DNA of 43,036 nucleotides from Actinomycetales bacterium. GTDB lineage: Bacteria > Actinomycetota > Actinomycetes > S36-B12. This document shows, piece after piece, positions 28,090 to 37,247 of the stretch (positions are counted from its first letter, which is position 1; each line of letters opens with the position of its first letter). The notes under the pieces are model-generated. The model made no database searches and was not told where the DNA came from. It was given only the letters and a program-made list of their open reading frames with translations. The DNA is taken from assembly GCA_018970765.1 (NCBI GenBank), contig JAGWVT010000017.1, positions 1-43,036 on the forward strand. The letters are read 5' to 3'. The position numbers and the translations under genes were made by a program.

Positions 28090-29352
28090 ATGCCGAGCCT
28101 GAATCTCCCTACCCCGAATAAGACTCCGGGGGATGGTGCGCCAGCGGATGACATCAACCTCGTCATCGAGGCGATCAACACGCTGAACTCCGCTGTCAAC
28201 AATATCCCGGCTGGACCGCAGGGTCCGCAGGGCGATCCTGGCACTCCGGGTGCTGCTGGGGTGGCGGCGACGATCACGGTCGCTTCGACGGTGACGACGA
28301 ATCCTGGTGCGAATGCTGCGGTGACGCAGTCTGGGACTGCGCAGGATGCTCAGTTGACGTTCTACATCCCAAGGGGGGAGGCCGGTCCTACGGGCGCTAC
28401 GGGCGCTCAGGGCGCGATTGGGCCGACTGGCCCCCAGGGTCCTGTCGGGCCTCCTGGCCCCGCTATCAACTTGGGTAGCGGTCTTCCGCAGCCGCTTGGG
28501 CCGATATCCGCTGGGACTGCTCTTACTGGTTCCCGTTCGGACCATGTGCATCCGATCCCGACGAGCGGTATCGACCCTACCGCTGTCACTGGGACGGCTG
28601 TGATCACGACTGACGCTCGCCTGTCTGATGCTCGTACCCCAACGGCTCATGCCGCGTCTCATGGGTCCGCTGGAAGCGATCCGGTGACTATCGCGAACAC
28701 TCAGGTCACTGGGCTTGGGACGGCTTCCACGAAGAATGTCCCTGCTACTGGGAATGCTGCCTCTGGTGAGGCTGTCCTTGGGTCGGATACTCGCTTGACG
28801 AATGCCCGCACCCCAACGGCGCACAAGACTTCTCATGCGACTGGTGGCAGCGATGCGCTGTCCCCTGCTGACATTGGCGCTATCCCGTCGTCCGAGAAAG
28901 GCGCGAACTCTGGTGTCGCGACGTTGGATGGCAGCGGGAAGTTGACTTCAAGCCAACTGCCGGCGTTGGCGATCACCAGCGTTTTCGTTGTCGCTAGCCA
29001 GGCAGCGATGCTGGCATTGTCGACCGCTGAGGAAGGCGACGTGGCGGTCAGGACGGACGTGAACAAGTCGTTCATCCTGACCGCTACCCCGCCTTCGACG
29101 CTGGCGAACTGGCAGGAGTTGCTCACCCCTACCGACACGGTTCTCAGTGTCGATGGCCGCACTGGCACGGTGACATTGAGCGACCTGTACGCGGCACTGT
29201 CGCACGCCTCCCGGCATGGGGTTGCTGGTGCTGATCCGGTTACTGTTGCGATCAGCCAGGTGACGAACTTGTCGGCGCGGCTTCCGGTGTACCAGGCGAC
29301 GGAGCCGACGAGTCCGCAGGCTGGCCAGATCTGGATGGACTCTACGGGTTAG
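28090..29352 (+). CDS. Collagen-like tail fibre/minor tail protein
   Basis: 420 residues; TAGGAGCAG precedes the ATG. Gly-X-Y collagen-like runs at about 43-58 (GPQGPQGDPGTPG) and 98-127 (GEAGPTGATGAQGAIGPTGP and on) flank a small beta domain. Then PTAHAASHGSAGSDPVT and PTAHKTSHATGGSDALS are repeats of the 'SHA-x-GGSDP' unit common in actinophage tail proteins, ending in ATEPTSPQAGQIWMD, a trimeric fibre C-terminal motif. It probably forms a trimeric fibre. Confidence 0.83.
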   Translation: MPSLNLPTPNKTPGDGAPADDINLVIEAINTLNSAVNNIPAGPQGPQGDPGTPGAAGVAATITVASTVTTNPGANAAVTQSGTAQDAQLTFYIPRGEAGPTGATGAQGAIGPTGPQGPVGPPGPAINLGSGLPQPLGPISAGTALTGSRSDHVHPIPTSGIDPTAVTGTAVITTDARLSDARTPTAHAASHGSAGSDPVTIANTQVTGLGTASTKNVPATGNAASGEAVLGSDTRLTNARTPTAHKTSHATGGSDALSPADIGAIPSSEKGANSGVATLDGSGKLTSSQLPALAITSVFVVASQAAMLALSTAEEGDVAVRTDVNKSFILTATPPSTLANWQELLTPTDTVLSVDGRTGTVTLSDLYAALSHASRHGVAGADPVTVAISQVTNLSARLPVYQATEPTSPQAGQIWMDSTG

Positions 29353-29360
29353 GTGATGAC

Positions 29361-30251
29361 GTGACGACGATCAAGGACATGGTCGCTGATACCCGCCGCA
29401 TGGCGTATGGGTCGATGAGCGAGCAGATCAACTTGCTGTCCCAGCCGTATGCCGCTAGCGGTGGGGAGTTGTTCATGGAACTTGACGTTTCTGGCATCAC
29501 TTCCGGCATGGTGCTTTCCGGCGACTTGAACGTGTGGTACGTGAAGGGAATCGACCCTACGTCGAACAGCGTGCTGGTGATACCTGGGTATGACAACTCG
29601 CCTACGCGCAGCATGGATGCTGGCGAGTTCATCACGATCAAGCCAAGGGTCACCGACTGGTACATGTTCGAGTCGTTGAACCAGGAGATCCTGCGCCTGT
29701 CGACGCCTGAGCATGGCCTGTACCAGATCAAGTCGTGGACGGTGGACGTTGATCCGACGTGGCAGACGTATGAGATTCCGACTGCCGCGTTCGACATGAT
29801 CGGGCTGCTTCGGGTCCGGTACCGGATGCCTGGGAGCAGCGATGTGTGGATCGACATTCCAGAGAAGTCGTACCGGGTCCAGATCACCGACGCCCAGGGA
29901 TCGAGTTATATCCGGCTGCTGCGGAACGTGCCGAGTGGGACGGAGGTCAAGTTCCTGTACAAGGCACCGTTCTCCCAGGCGGATAACCTCTCCGACAGCG
30001 CTATCACTGTGTGCGGCCTGTCGGAGACGATGGTGGACATTCCGACGCTGGGCGTTCTTGGGACGCTTCTTCGGACGACGGAGTCTCGCCGGGGCCAGGT
30101 TCAGACTCAGGGCGATGCGCGGCGTGCTGGCGAGGTTCCTGCTGGGTCGAACATGTCGATTGCGTCGCGGATTGAGCGTGACCATCAGATGCGGATCTGG
30201 GAGGAGGCTGCCCGGTTGATCCAGCGGGTGCCTATCCAGAGGAGCATGTGA
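29361..30251 (+). CDS. Head-to-tail connector / tail-tube-like protein
   Basis: 296 residues, GTG start. N-terminal helix (IKDMVADTRRMAYGS), a central beta-sandwich region (GELFMELDVSGITSGMVLSG, GDLNVWYVKGIDPTS) and a helical C-terminus (ASRIERDHQMRIWEEAARLI). Location directly before the 630-residue protein resembles the tail tubular A/B pair of podoviruses; assignment by position and fold type only. Confidence 0.6.
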   Translation: MTTIKDMVADTRRMAYGSMSEQINLLSQPYAASGGELFMELDVSGITSGMVLSGDLNVWYVKGIDPTSNSVLVIPGYDNSPTRSMDAGEFITIKPRVTDWYMFESLNQEILRLSTPEHGLYQIKSWTVDVDPTWQTYEIPTAAFDMIGLLRVRYRMPGSSDVWIDIPEKSYRVQITDAQGSSYIRLLRNVPSGTEVKFLYKAPFSQADNLSDSAITVCGLSETMVDIPTLGVLGTLLRTTESRRGQVQTQGDARRAGEVPAGSNMSIASRIERDHQMRIWEEAARLIQRVPIQRSM

Positions 30252-30252
30252 C

Positions 30253-32145
30253 ATGGGCTATGAGATCACTGACACGTTCAGTGAGCCGTTCTGGCAGGCA
30301 CCACCTGTCCTCCCGTCGTACTTCTCTCCTAGTGTCGTCGGCGTCGCCGGGGTGCCGTACTTGCTGGACACGGAGTCGGGCCAGTTCCGTCGTGAGTCGT
30401 TCGACGTGGTGCAGCAGCGGAACACGAACGATGCGCGTGACGTGCTGCTGCTGCCTCAGGACGTGTGGCGTCAGCAGACGCAGTCGTGGCACTTGGGTGC
30501 TGGGCAGTCGAACTTGGACCGGGACGACACGTTGATCTACCGGTTCGATGAGTCGTATGGGGTTGATCCGTGGACTGAGTGGCGGTTGTCGCTGCTGCCG
30601 ACGACTTCCCGGTTGGCGGCGACTGCGACGTTGAATGGGGATACGAAACTGCTGAATGTCCGGGCGAACTCGACGGACTACTTGATCGTGGTGAACGGCC
30701 AGAAGGCTTACTGGTATTCGGCGTTGTCCACGACGACTGCGCCGGTCGGGTCGGTGACGATGAGCGCTGGGAGTGCAATCATCGATGCGACGACTGACGG
30801 CAATCATGTGATCGCTGCTGTCGGCGACCAGTTCATCTGGTATGTGAACGGGCCGTCTGCCACGCCGGTGAAGTGGGCGAATCACAAGTACGTGGACTTG
30901 ACGATGGTGGAGTGGGAGAAGGACTACCTGATTGCCGCTGATGGAAACGTTCTTTACAACGCCTTGAAGGCAAACAACCCGAATCCGATATACACGCACC
31001 CGGACACGGATTTCCGCTGGTACTCGGCGGCGTCTGGCAGCAGCGCCATCTATGTCCTTGGCAGGCAGCAGAGCAAGACGTACATCCACCGGATCGGGGT
31101 GAAGACGGACGGGACCGGGTTGACGACTGCGGTGGTGGCGGCGGAACTGCCGGACGACGAGGTCGGGTATGAGATCGAGTCGTACTTGAACTTCATCCTG
31201 ATCGGCACGAGCAAGGGCGTCCGGGTGGCGCAGGCTGACAGCAATGGCGACTTGACGTTGGGTTCGATCATTCCCGCGTCGCAGCCTGTCCGCTGCTTTG
31301 AGGGGCAGGACAGGTTCGTGTGGTTCGGTAACTCCGCTGTGGACGGGTTCTATTCGACTGGCACGGACAATGACATCTTTCCGAGCGGGACGGTGTGCGG
31401 GCTTGGCAGGTTGGACTTGTCGAGGACGACGGTGAACCAGTTGACCCCGGCGTATGCGACTGACATCGTCGCCGACACGGTTACGGGGCAGCAGGTCCAG
31501 TCGGTGGCGACGTTCACTGGGAAGCGGGTGTTCTCAATCGGCAATGGGGATGTGTGGTTTGAGACGGACACGTTGATGGAGGGTGGCTGGTTGAAGCAGG
31601 GTGTGATCTCGTTCAGCATTGAGGACTTGAAGACGGCGCTTTACACGCAGTTGAAGTGGGAGCCGTTGAAGGGCGAGGTTGACATCGACGTGTCGTTCGA
31701 CTCGGCTGCGTATCAGCGGCTTGCTGCGTTCACGATTGAGGGTTCGATCAGGTCTGGGAACATTTCGTTGAACGGGGTGCAGTTCTCCAGGCTGGAGCCG
31801 AGGATCGTGCTGAAGCGGTCTTCGACGGATGCGGAGGCCGGGCCGTCTTTGACCCGGCTGGAGGTACGCGCTATCCCGGTGAAGGGCAGGAACTGCCGGT
31901 GGACGTTGCCGATCATGAACTATGAGGACTTGGAGATCGACAGTGTCCCGTATAAGCGGAATCCGCTGGAGGTCGTCAACACGCTGATCGGGCTGGTTGA
32001 GTCTGGTCAGTTGTTCTCTCTGCAAGAATCGGGCCAGTCGTACGTGGTCCACGGGAAGGACTACATGTGGCAGCCTGAGAAGTTGACTGAGAATGGCCTT
32101 GCCTGGCAGGGCGTGTTCACGCTGGTGGTCGAGGAGGTGTCGTGA
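30253..32145 (+). CDS. Large beta-rich tail protein (nozzle-like)
   Basis: 630 residues, almost wholly beta: repeated strand-turn units such as STDYLIVVNGQKAYWYSAL, GNHVIAAVGDQFIWYVNG and YLIAADGNVLYNALKAN resemble blades of a beta-propeller (residues about 120-430), followed by a more mixed C-terminus. Size and position fit a tail tubular B/nozzle-type protein at the tail tip. No catalytic motif recognised. Confidence 0.65.
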   Translation: MGYEITDTFSEPFWQAPPVLPSYFSPSVVGVAGVPYLLDTESGQFRRESFDVVQQRNTNDARDVLLLPQDVWRQQTQSWHLGAGQSNLDRDDTLIYRFDESYGVDPWTEWRLSLLPTTSRLAATATLNGDTKLLNVRANSTDYLIVVNGQKAYWYSALSTTTAPVGSVTMSAGSAIIDATTDGNHVIAAVGDQFIWYVNGPSATPVKWANHKYVDLTMVEWEKDYLIAADGNVLYNALKANNPNPIYTHPDTDFRWYSAASGSSAIYVLGRQQSKTYIHRIGVKTDGTGLTTAVVAAELPDDEVGYEIESYLNFILIGTSKGVRVAQADSNGDLTLGSIIPASQPVRCFEGQDRFVWFGNSAVDGFYSTGTDNDIFPSGTVCGLGRLDLSRTTVNQLTPAYATDIVADTVTGQQVQSVATFTGKRVFSIGNGDVWFETDTLMEGGWLKQGVISFSIEDLKTALYTQLKWEPLKGEVDIDVSFDSAAYQRLAAFTIEGSIRSGNISLNGVQFSRLEPRIVLKRSSTDAEAGPSLTRLEVRAIPVKGRNCRWTLPIMNYEDLEIDSVPYKRNPLEVVNTLIGLVESGQLFSLQESGQSYVVHGKDYMWQPEKLTENGLAWQGVFTLVVEEVS

Positions 32146-32561
32146 GGCGGGATTACAGCGGCGGGGCGCAGTCCAGTGTCCTGACTGGTTCGCTGGCGGC
32201 GTCTACGGTGGCGTTGTCGATTACGTGCAACGACTTGACGAACTGGCCTACTGGCGTTTCGGGCAGGCCGTTCTACGTGGTGATCGACCGTGGGAAGACG
32301 AACGAGGAGAAGATCCTGTGTGCTTCCCGTAGCGGGAACACGCTTTCGGTGTACAACGTTGGCCTGGTGAATGGTCGGGGTGCTGATGGGACCCCGGTGT
32401 CGGCTCATGGGATCAACGCTGTCATTGAGCATGTGTTCACGGCTACGGACGCCGATGAGGCGAATGAGCATGTGAATACGACGCATTTTCAGGTGTTCCT
32501 TCAGGCGAGTATGCCTTCTGCTACGGTCAGCGGGACCGTGTGGGTTGATTCGGATGGGTAG
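32142..32561 (+). CDS. Small tail protein, 'DYSGGA' type
   Basis: 139 residues from GTG 32142 (GTGA overlap). DYSGGAQSSVLTGSLAA, WPTGVSGRPFYVVIDRGKTN, EEKILCASRSGNTLSVYNVG, ending with ATDADEANEHVNTTH: a small beta protein seen next to fibres in actinophages, binding or capping the fibre. The function remains inferential. Confidence 0.7.
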   Translation: MRRDYSGGAQSSVLTGSLAASTVALSITCNDLTNWPTGVSGRPFYVVIDRGKTNEEKILCASRSGNTLSVYNVGLVNGRGADGTPVSAHGINAVIEHVFTATDADEANEHVNTTHFQVFLQASMPSATVSGTVWVDSDG

Positions 32562-32569
32562 GTGCGGTT

Positions 32570-34603
32570 GTGGCGACGATTAGCACGACGGCGCGTCCAG
32601 CGTATGTGTATGACGCTGTGGGCGATCAGTGGGTGCCGATTGCGTGGCGGGTTTTGCCTGCTGGGGTTGGTTCGGCTCCTGCGTTGACGTTCACTGGGGA
32701 CAGCAATACTGGGCTGTGGTCTCCTGCCGCTGACACGGTCGCGTTCTCCACGGGCGGCAGTGAGCGTATGCGTATCGACAACGCGGGGAACGTGGGGATT
32801 GGGGTTACCGGGCCGCTCGGCAAACTGCACCTGTCAACCGATAGCGCGACAGTCCAATACATGGACACGAACGTCACCAGTGCTATCGCGTCGACCATCG
32901 CCCTGCAGAAGGCGCGTGGATCGGCTGCCAGCAAGACGGTGGTGTCATCCGGCGACGGCCTTGGCAACGTAGCGTTCTACGGCTACGACGGTGCATCCAA
33001 TCTGCGTGCTGCACTCATCGCGGCGCAGGTCGACGCGACCCCCGGCACGAACGACATGCCTGGGCGCCTGCTGTTTTACACGACCGCGGATGGCGCATCC
33101 GATGTCACCGAGCGTATGCGCATCACTTCCGCTGGCAACGTAGGCATCGGGACGAGCAATCCTGGATCGAATCTCCATATCGAAGCAGATTCAACAGCGC
33201 AAATACGCACAGCAAGAAACAGTACCGATTCTAGTGGTCCGCAACTTGTGTTCTATAAGCGCAGAGGGACTAGCGCATCACCAGTAATCGTTTCTGCTGA
33301 GGATTCCCTAGGCGATATTCACTTCTTTGGATATGACGGAACTACTTTGCGTGCAGGAGCCTTGATCAGAGCGGCGATTGATACGACGCCTGGTTCTGGC
33401 GACATGCCGGGACGTTTGGCTTTCTTCACGACCCCTGATGGGTCCACTTCTCTGTCGGAGCGTATGCGTATCGACTCCAGCGGCAACGTAGGGATTGGAG
33501 TACCTGCACCAGAGGTACGCCTGCATCTTCGTGCAGCGGATGGGGTGCAAGCGCAGGTTGCCGCTGACACGTTCATCAATGCTGGAACGTCAAGCCGTGT
33601 CCTGCTGAGGAAGGCTCGTGGCACGTCTGGGTCGCCTACGGTTGTGCAGTCGGGTGACAATCTCGGCGAAACGTTCTTTCAGGGTTGGGATGGTTCGGCG
33701 TGGCGTGATGCTGCGCTGGTGCGTGGATCGGTTGATGGGACGCCTGGGGCTTCGGACATGCCTGGGCGTCTTGAGTTCTATACGACTGCCGACGGTTCAG
33801 CCTCGCTGACCGAGCGTATGCGTATCGACTCCAGCGGCAACGTAGGCATCGGGACCAGCAGCCCTGTGACGCGCCTGAATGTTAGGGCGGCAGACTTTAC
33901 GCAGACAGAACAACTAATTGAGTCCTCTGCCGCATCCTCGCGCATAACGCTAAGGCGCGTGAACGGGACGTTCTCCTCTCCCACAGCGGTCGCTAACGGC
34001 GATCAACTGGGCACTCTTGTGTTCCAGGGTTACGATGGTTCCAACATATACACGGTCGCAAGAGTTGAGGCGGTTGCTGACGGGACGACGGGGACTGGCG
34101 ACTTGCCTAGTCGGCTAGGTTTTTACACGACCGCTGATGGTGCCTCTACGCCGACTGAACGTATGCGTATCGACAATGCTGGCCTTATTACTGGTACTGG
34201 TACGTCGCTTGGTGCGTGGACGGCTTTCACGCCGACGCTGAGTGGTACTGGCTGGGCTATCGGCAACGGGACGGCGAGTGGGTTTTACTGCCAGGTCGGG
34301 AAAATCGTCTACTTCCGGGCGAAGATCACGTTCGGGTCAACCTCGACTTACGGAGGCTCCCCCCTAAACCTTTCGCTCCCCGTTAGCGCAACCGGATCGC
34401 CAGTCGCGGGGCAAAACGTTGCCTTCTTTGACACCTCGGCTTCCCTTCGCTACCTCGCAAGCATGGAATACGCATCAGCGACGGCCATTGCGCCTAGATC
34501 GGTCAGCGGGTCGCTCACGCTCGCAGCCGTGACGACGACAGCCCCGTTCACTTGGGCCACGGGAGACACCATCGACTACAGCGGAACCTACGAGGCGGCA
34601 TAA
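32570..34603 (+). CDS. Repeat-built tail fibre / receptor-binding protein
   Basis: 677 residues, GTG start. Four ~116-residue repeats, each ending in a copy of ERMRIDSSGNVGIG; nucleotide copies of GAGCGTATGCGTATC lie at 32762, 33110, 33458, 33812 and 34157, i.e. 348, 348, 354 and 345 apart. 'GNVGIGT' units are typical of fibre shafts near trimeric receptor-binding domains. The C-terminal 120 residues (AFTPTLSGTGWAIGNGTASG, KIVYFRAKITFGSTS) are a beta-sandwich like those ending actinophage fibres. Repeats at 33170-33370 and 33880-33960 are clearly more A/T-rich than the others, pointing to mosaic exchange. Confidence 0.85.
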   Translation: MATISTTARPAYVYDAVGDQWVPIAWRVLPAGVGSAPALTFTGDSNTGLWSPAADTVAFSTGGSERMRIDNAGNVGIGVTGPLGKLHLSTDSATVQYMDTNVTSAIASTIALQKARGSAASKTVVSSGDGLGNVAFYGYDGASNLRAALIAAQVDATPGTNDMPGRLLFYTTADGASDVTERMRITSAGNVGIGTSNPGSNLHIEADSTAQIRTARNSTDSSGPQLVFYKRRGTSASPVIVSAEDSLGDIHFFGYDGTTLRAGALIRAAIDTTPGSGDMPGRLAFFTTPDGSTSLSERMRIDSSGNVGIGVPAPEVRLHLRAADGVQAQVAADTFINAGTSSRVLLRKARGTSGSPTVVQSGDNLGETFFQGWDGSAWRDAALVRGSVDGTPGASDMPGRLEFYTTADGSASLTERMRIDSSGNVGIGTSSPVTRLNVRAADFTQTEQLIESSAASSRITLRRVNGTFSSPTAVANGDQLGTLVFQGYDGSNIYTVARVEAVADGTTGTGDLPSRLGFYTTADGASTPTERMRIDNAGLITGTGTSLGAWTAFTPTLSGTGWAIGNGTASGFYCQVGKIVYFRAKITFGSTSTYGGSPLNLSLPVSATGSPVAGQNVAFFDTSASLRYLASMEYASATAIAPRSVSGSLTLAAVTTTAPFTWATGDTIDYSGTYEAA

Positions 34604-34605
34604 CG

Positions 34606-34971
34606 ATGAGCGAGGACACCATGACTGAGAACATTGACGAGACCCCTGCCCTGTCGATTGAGGACGTGGAGGCGATGCTGGCGGCGCAGTTCCCGCCCGA
34701 GCCTGTGCCTGACCCGTTCCCCGGCGACCCGACAGCGACCTGGGTGTACTGGACCGACATGGACACCGCCGAGCGCGGCGTGCCGGACGAGTGGGTGTGG
34801 GAGCGGCTGCGGAACAGGCGGAACCAGTTGCTCGCCGCGTGCGACTTCCGGGTCGTCCCGGATGCGTCGTGGGATGTTGCGCCGTGGATGGCGTACCGGC
34901 AGGCGTTGCGTGACCTTCCCGATTCGACAGCAGATCCGAGATTGGCCGTGTGGCCGGAGGAGCCAGCATGA
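34606..34971 (+). CDS. Tail fibre assembly-like protein (Phage_tail_APC type)
   Basis: 121 residues from ATG 34606. The C-terminal half (RNRRNQLLAACDFRVVPDAS, then PWMAYRQALRDLPDS and PRLAVWPEEP) is the 'RDxLLxxxD...YRQALRDLP...WPxxP' pattern of tail fibre assembly chaperones. Located directly behind the fibre gene, as those usually are. Confidence 0.8.
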   Translation: MSEDTMTENIDETPALSIEDVEAMLAAQFPPEPVPDPFPGDPTATWVYWTDMDTAERGVPDEWVWERLRNRRNQLLAACDFRVVPDASWDVAPWMAYRQALRDLPDSTADPRLAVWPEEPA

Positions 34972-35108
34972 GCGAGCAGAACGAAGTACAGGTGCCGGGG
35001 TTCATCGTGAACCTGATCGGTCGCCTGGTCGCGGAGAACGAGGCGCTGCGGGCGGGGTTGATCCCGACGCAGCCGCCGGTCGAGGTGGTTGGGGACGAGG
35101 AAGGGTGA
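34968..35108 (+). CDS. 46-residue hypothetical protein
   Basis: Begins MSEQNEVQVPGFIVNLIGRL and ends acidic. Overlaps both neighbours (ATGA and GTGA). Predicted helix; no family. Typical small gene before lysis genes. Confidence 0.65.
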   Translation: MSEQNEVQVPGFIVNLIGRLVAENEALRAGLIPTQPPVEVVGDEEG

Positions 35109-35380
35109 ACTGGGTCCAGTCTCCTGGTGACGTTGCCGCTGTCCTTTCGATCATCGGCGTCGTGCTGGGAGTCTTGTGGTTCTTGATCGATGTGCGGGTC
35201 ACGAAGATCCTGAAGGAGTTGAAGCCCAATGGTGGCGACTCGTTCAGCGACCGGCTGGAGCGGAATCACAGGGAGTTGCGGGACGAGTTGCTGACTTCGA
35301 CTGAGCGGATTGAGCGGAAGATCGACAAGCATCTCGGATGGCATATGGATCAGGTGAGTGCGGATAGGGGAAGACGGTGA
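35105..35380 (+). CDS. Membrane protein, possible holin/accessory
   Basis: 91 residues, GTG 35105. One membrane segment (AAVLSIIGVVLGVLWFLI, about 11-28) followed by a charged helical tail ending IDKHLGWHMDQVS. The plan is that of actinophage small membrane proteins beside lysis genes (DUF2746-like). With the next gene it probably controls endolysin release. Confidence 0.7.
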   Translation: MNWVQSPGDVAAVLSIIGVVLGVLWFLIDVRVTKILKELKPNGGDSFSDRLERNHRELRDELLTSTERIERKIDKHLGWHMDQVSADRGRR

Positions 35381-35556
35381 AGTGGTTCACTCCGAAGCGT
35401 CGCCGCTGGATCTATGGCATCAGCATGGCGTTGGGGCCGCTGCTGGTGTTCTACGGGGTGGTTGAGGGCACGGCTTGGCCGTTGTGGCTGGCGGTCGCCC
35501 AGCAGGTGCTGGTGCCTGGGATGGCGTTGAACTTCGTGCCTGGGGGTGACGAGTGA
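35377..35556 (+). CDS. Holin-like two-helix membrane protein
   Basis: 59 residues, GTG 35377. Two hydrophobic segments (YGISMALGPLLVFYGVV; WPLWLAVAQQVLVPGMAL) follow a basic start KWFTPKRRRWI, similar to r1t-type holins of actinophages. Sits between the first membrane protein and the endolysin, overlapping both. Confidence 0.75.
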   Translation: MKWFTPKRRRWIYGISMALGPLLVFYGVVEGTAWPLWLAVAQQVLVPGMALNFVPGGDE

Positions 35557-36047
35557 GGAACGTCAGCCTGAATGGGTGGACTGCCCCGCCGAGGACGTTG
35601 AAGGTGTTCAAGATCCCCGGCTGCAACCGGAAGTTGACGCTGGACAAGGACGCTGGCCGGTTGCTGACGGCGCTGGCAGCGGACTACCACAAGACCGTGC
35701 GGCCCTTGGACATCGGCAGGGTGGACGAGGGTGGGTATGCGTTCCGCGAGGCGAACGGTGCTTCTGGGCACTTGTCGAATCATGCGTCGGGCACTGCGAT
35801 TGACTTGAACTGGTCGCAGGAGGGGGCGCAGGGGTCCAAGTTGGGTGCCGTGTTCTTCCATCAGGTGAAGCACCGGAAGGCGATCAACGAGATCAAGGCC
35901 CGGTATGGCCGGTGGGTGCAGTGGGGTGGGGACTGGCGGGCGAAGGACTACATGCATTGGGAGATCAAGCCTGGGGTGACTCGGGTGATGGTGGTGAATG
36001 CGTGCAAGCAGTTGGGGATCGACGCTGATGGTGTCCGCAAGCCTTAG
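35553..36047 (+). CDS. M15-type endolysin (peptidase)
   Basis: 164 residues, GTG 35553. Zinc-ligand motifs of M15/VanY-like peptidases: SNHASGTAIDLNW (H and D ligands) and DYMHWEI (second His), with a Trp-rich stretch between them. It should cut peptide bonds in peptidoglycan at lysis. No cell-wall-binding repeat domain; the C-terminal ~25 residues are short and basic. Neighbouring holin-like genes support the call. Confidence 0.85.
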   Translation: MRNVSLNGWTAPPRTLKVFKIPGCNRKLTLDKDAGRLLTALAADYHKTVRPLDIGRVDEGGYAFREANGASGHLSNHASGTAIDLNWSQEGAQGSKLGAVFFHQVKHRKAINEIKARYGRWVQWGGDWRAKDYMHWEIKPGVTRVMVVNACKQLGIDADGVRKP

Positions 36048-36639
36048 CCACTTCTACCATGTGTATGCCGCTGGTCATTGGCTGGAGCCGGTAGCGGAGC
36101 ATTGCTCGGCGCTGCTGGATCATGGCCTGTATGCGGCGTTGGACGAGTTCTACGTGGGGATGGTCGGGTCGCAGGAGCAGATCCGTGACGCGGTCGGCTA
36201 TATCCGGGGTCGTGGCCTGGATCCGGTGGTGGTGTCGAGGTCTTGGTCTGGGTGGGAGCAGGAGACGTTGCGGCATGTCCAGCCGTGGGCCGAACGAGCT
36301 GACGGGTTGTGCCTGTATGCGCATACCAAGAGTGCCCATGACCCGTCTGAGATCAACGTCCCGTGGCGGCAGTCGATGTGCTTCTACTCGGTGGTGCAGT
36401 GGCAGCGGGCGGTCGAGGGCCTTGGGGTGGACTGGGACACGGCTGGTTCGCATTGGCTAGGCAGCATGTATGGGGGGAACTACTGGTGGGCGACTGCGGC
36501 GTACCTCAGGTCGCTGCCTGCGTTGGGGTACGTGTCGCGTTGGGATGCGGAGGGGTGGATCGCGAGGGGCGAGCAGCATCGGGCGAAGGACTTGAACCCT
36601 GGGCATCCGGGTGAGCGGAAGTTCGTCACCTCGTGGTGA
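36028..36639 (+). CDS. Glycan-island protein 1 (paralogue of next gene)
   Basis: 203 residues from ATG 36028, overlapping the endolysin by 20 bases. HFYHVYAAGHWLEP, then FYVGMVGSQEQIRDAVGYIR, GLCLYAHTKSAHDPSEINVP and GSMYGGNYWWATAAYLRSLP. The 'YAHTKSA ... W...GNYWWA ... RWDAE' pattern is the type linked to polysaccharide-modifying or glycosyltransferase-like proteins next to GT genes in phages and bacteria; mechanism not established. Clear tandem paralogue of the next gene, equal in length. Confidence 0.72.
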   Translation: MVSASLSHFYHVYAAGHWLEPVAEHCSALLDHGLYAALDEFYVGMVGSQEQIRDAVGYIRGRGLDPVVVSRSWSGWEQETLRHVQPWAERADGLCLYAHTKSAHDPSEINVPWRQSMCFYSVVQWQRAVEGLGVDWDTAGSHWLGSMYGGNYWWATAAYLRSLPALGYVSRWDAEGWIARGEQHRAKDLNPGHPGERKFVTSW

Positions 36640-37247
36640 CGCACCTGTATCACGTGTTCGCTGGCGGCGACTGGCGACGCCCCCTCAGTGAGCATTTCAT
36701 GGCGTTGGAGGCGTCGGGCCTAATCGGGTTGCTGGACTACGTTGGCGTGGGGATCGTTGGTCCTAGTGCCGCTATCGGCGAGGTGGAGGCGGTTCTGCCT
36801 GTCGGGGTGGAGGTGGTGACGCGGGCTCAGACTGGGTTTGAGCAGGCGACGCTGGACTGCATCCCCAGGATCCCTGGAGGCCCGCTGCTCTATGCGCATA
36901 CGAAGGGCGCTGGGAACGTGAGCGGCAGGCAGGATGCGTGGCGCAGGACGATGACATGGTTCAACGTGATGGAACACAGGTCGATGCTGGGGGCGTTGCG
37001 GAGCCATGACACGGCTGGTATCTGGTGGATCCCAGAACCGGTGCATCCACGACCCCACTACCAGGGGAACTTCTGGTGGGCGAACAGCGAGTACGTGAAG
37101 CGGTTGCGGTTCCCGGTCCCGGCGTTCTCCAGGTGGGAAGCGGAGTTGTGGCTGGGCACGGGGAACCCGGCGGCGTGGGATGCTTACCCTGGCAGCGAAG
37201 GGGACTGCGAGCCGGTGGAGGACTGGATCAGTGAAGTCGTTCGATGA
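36636..37247 (+). CDS. Glycan-island protein 2 (paralogue)
   Basis: 203 residues from GTG 36636 (GTGA overlap; 36633 GTG is also in frame). HLYHVFAGGDWRRP, GPLLYAHTKGAGNVSGRQDA, TAGIWWIPEP and NFWWANSEYVKRL line up with the previous protein throughout. The tandem pair suggests duplication and divergence, perhaps acting on different sugars or sites. Confidence 0.72.
   Translation: MTHLYHVFAGGDWRRPLSEHFMALEASGLIGLLDYVGVGIVGPSAAIGEVEAVLPVGVEVVTRAQTGFEQATLDCIPRIPGGPLLYAHTKGAGNVSGRQDAWRRTMTWFNVMEHRSMLGALRSHDTAGIWWIPEPVHPRPHYQGNFWWANSEYVKRLRFPVPAFSRWEAELWLGTGNPAAWDAYPGSEGDCEPVEDWISEVVR

Noticed and set aside
32762-34171. Diversity-generating retroelement variable region in the fibre
   Set aside because: No reverse transcriptase or template repeat in the window; repeats look like ordinary fibre units.
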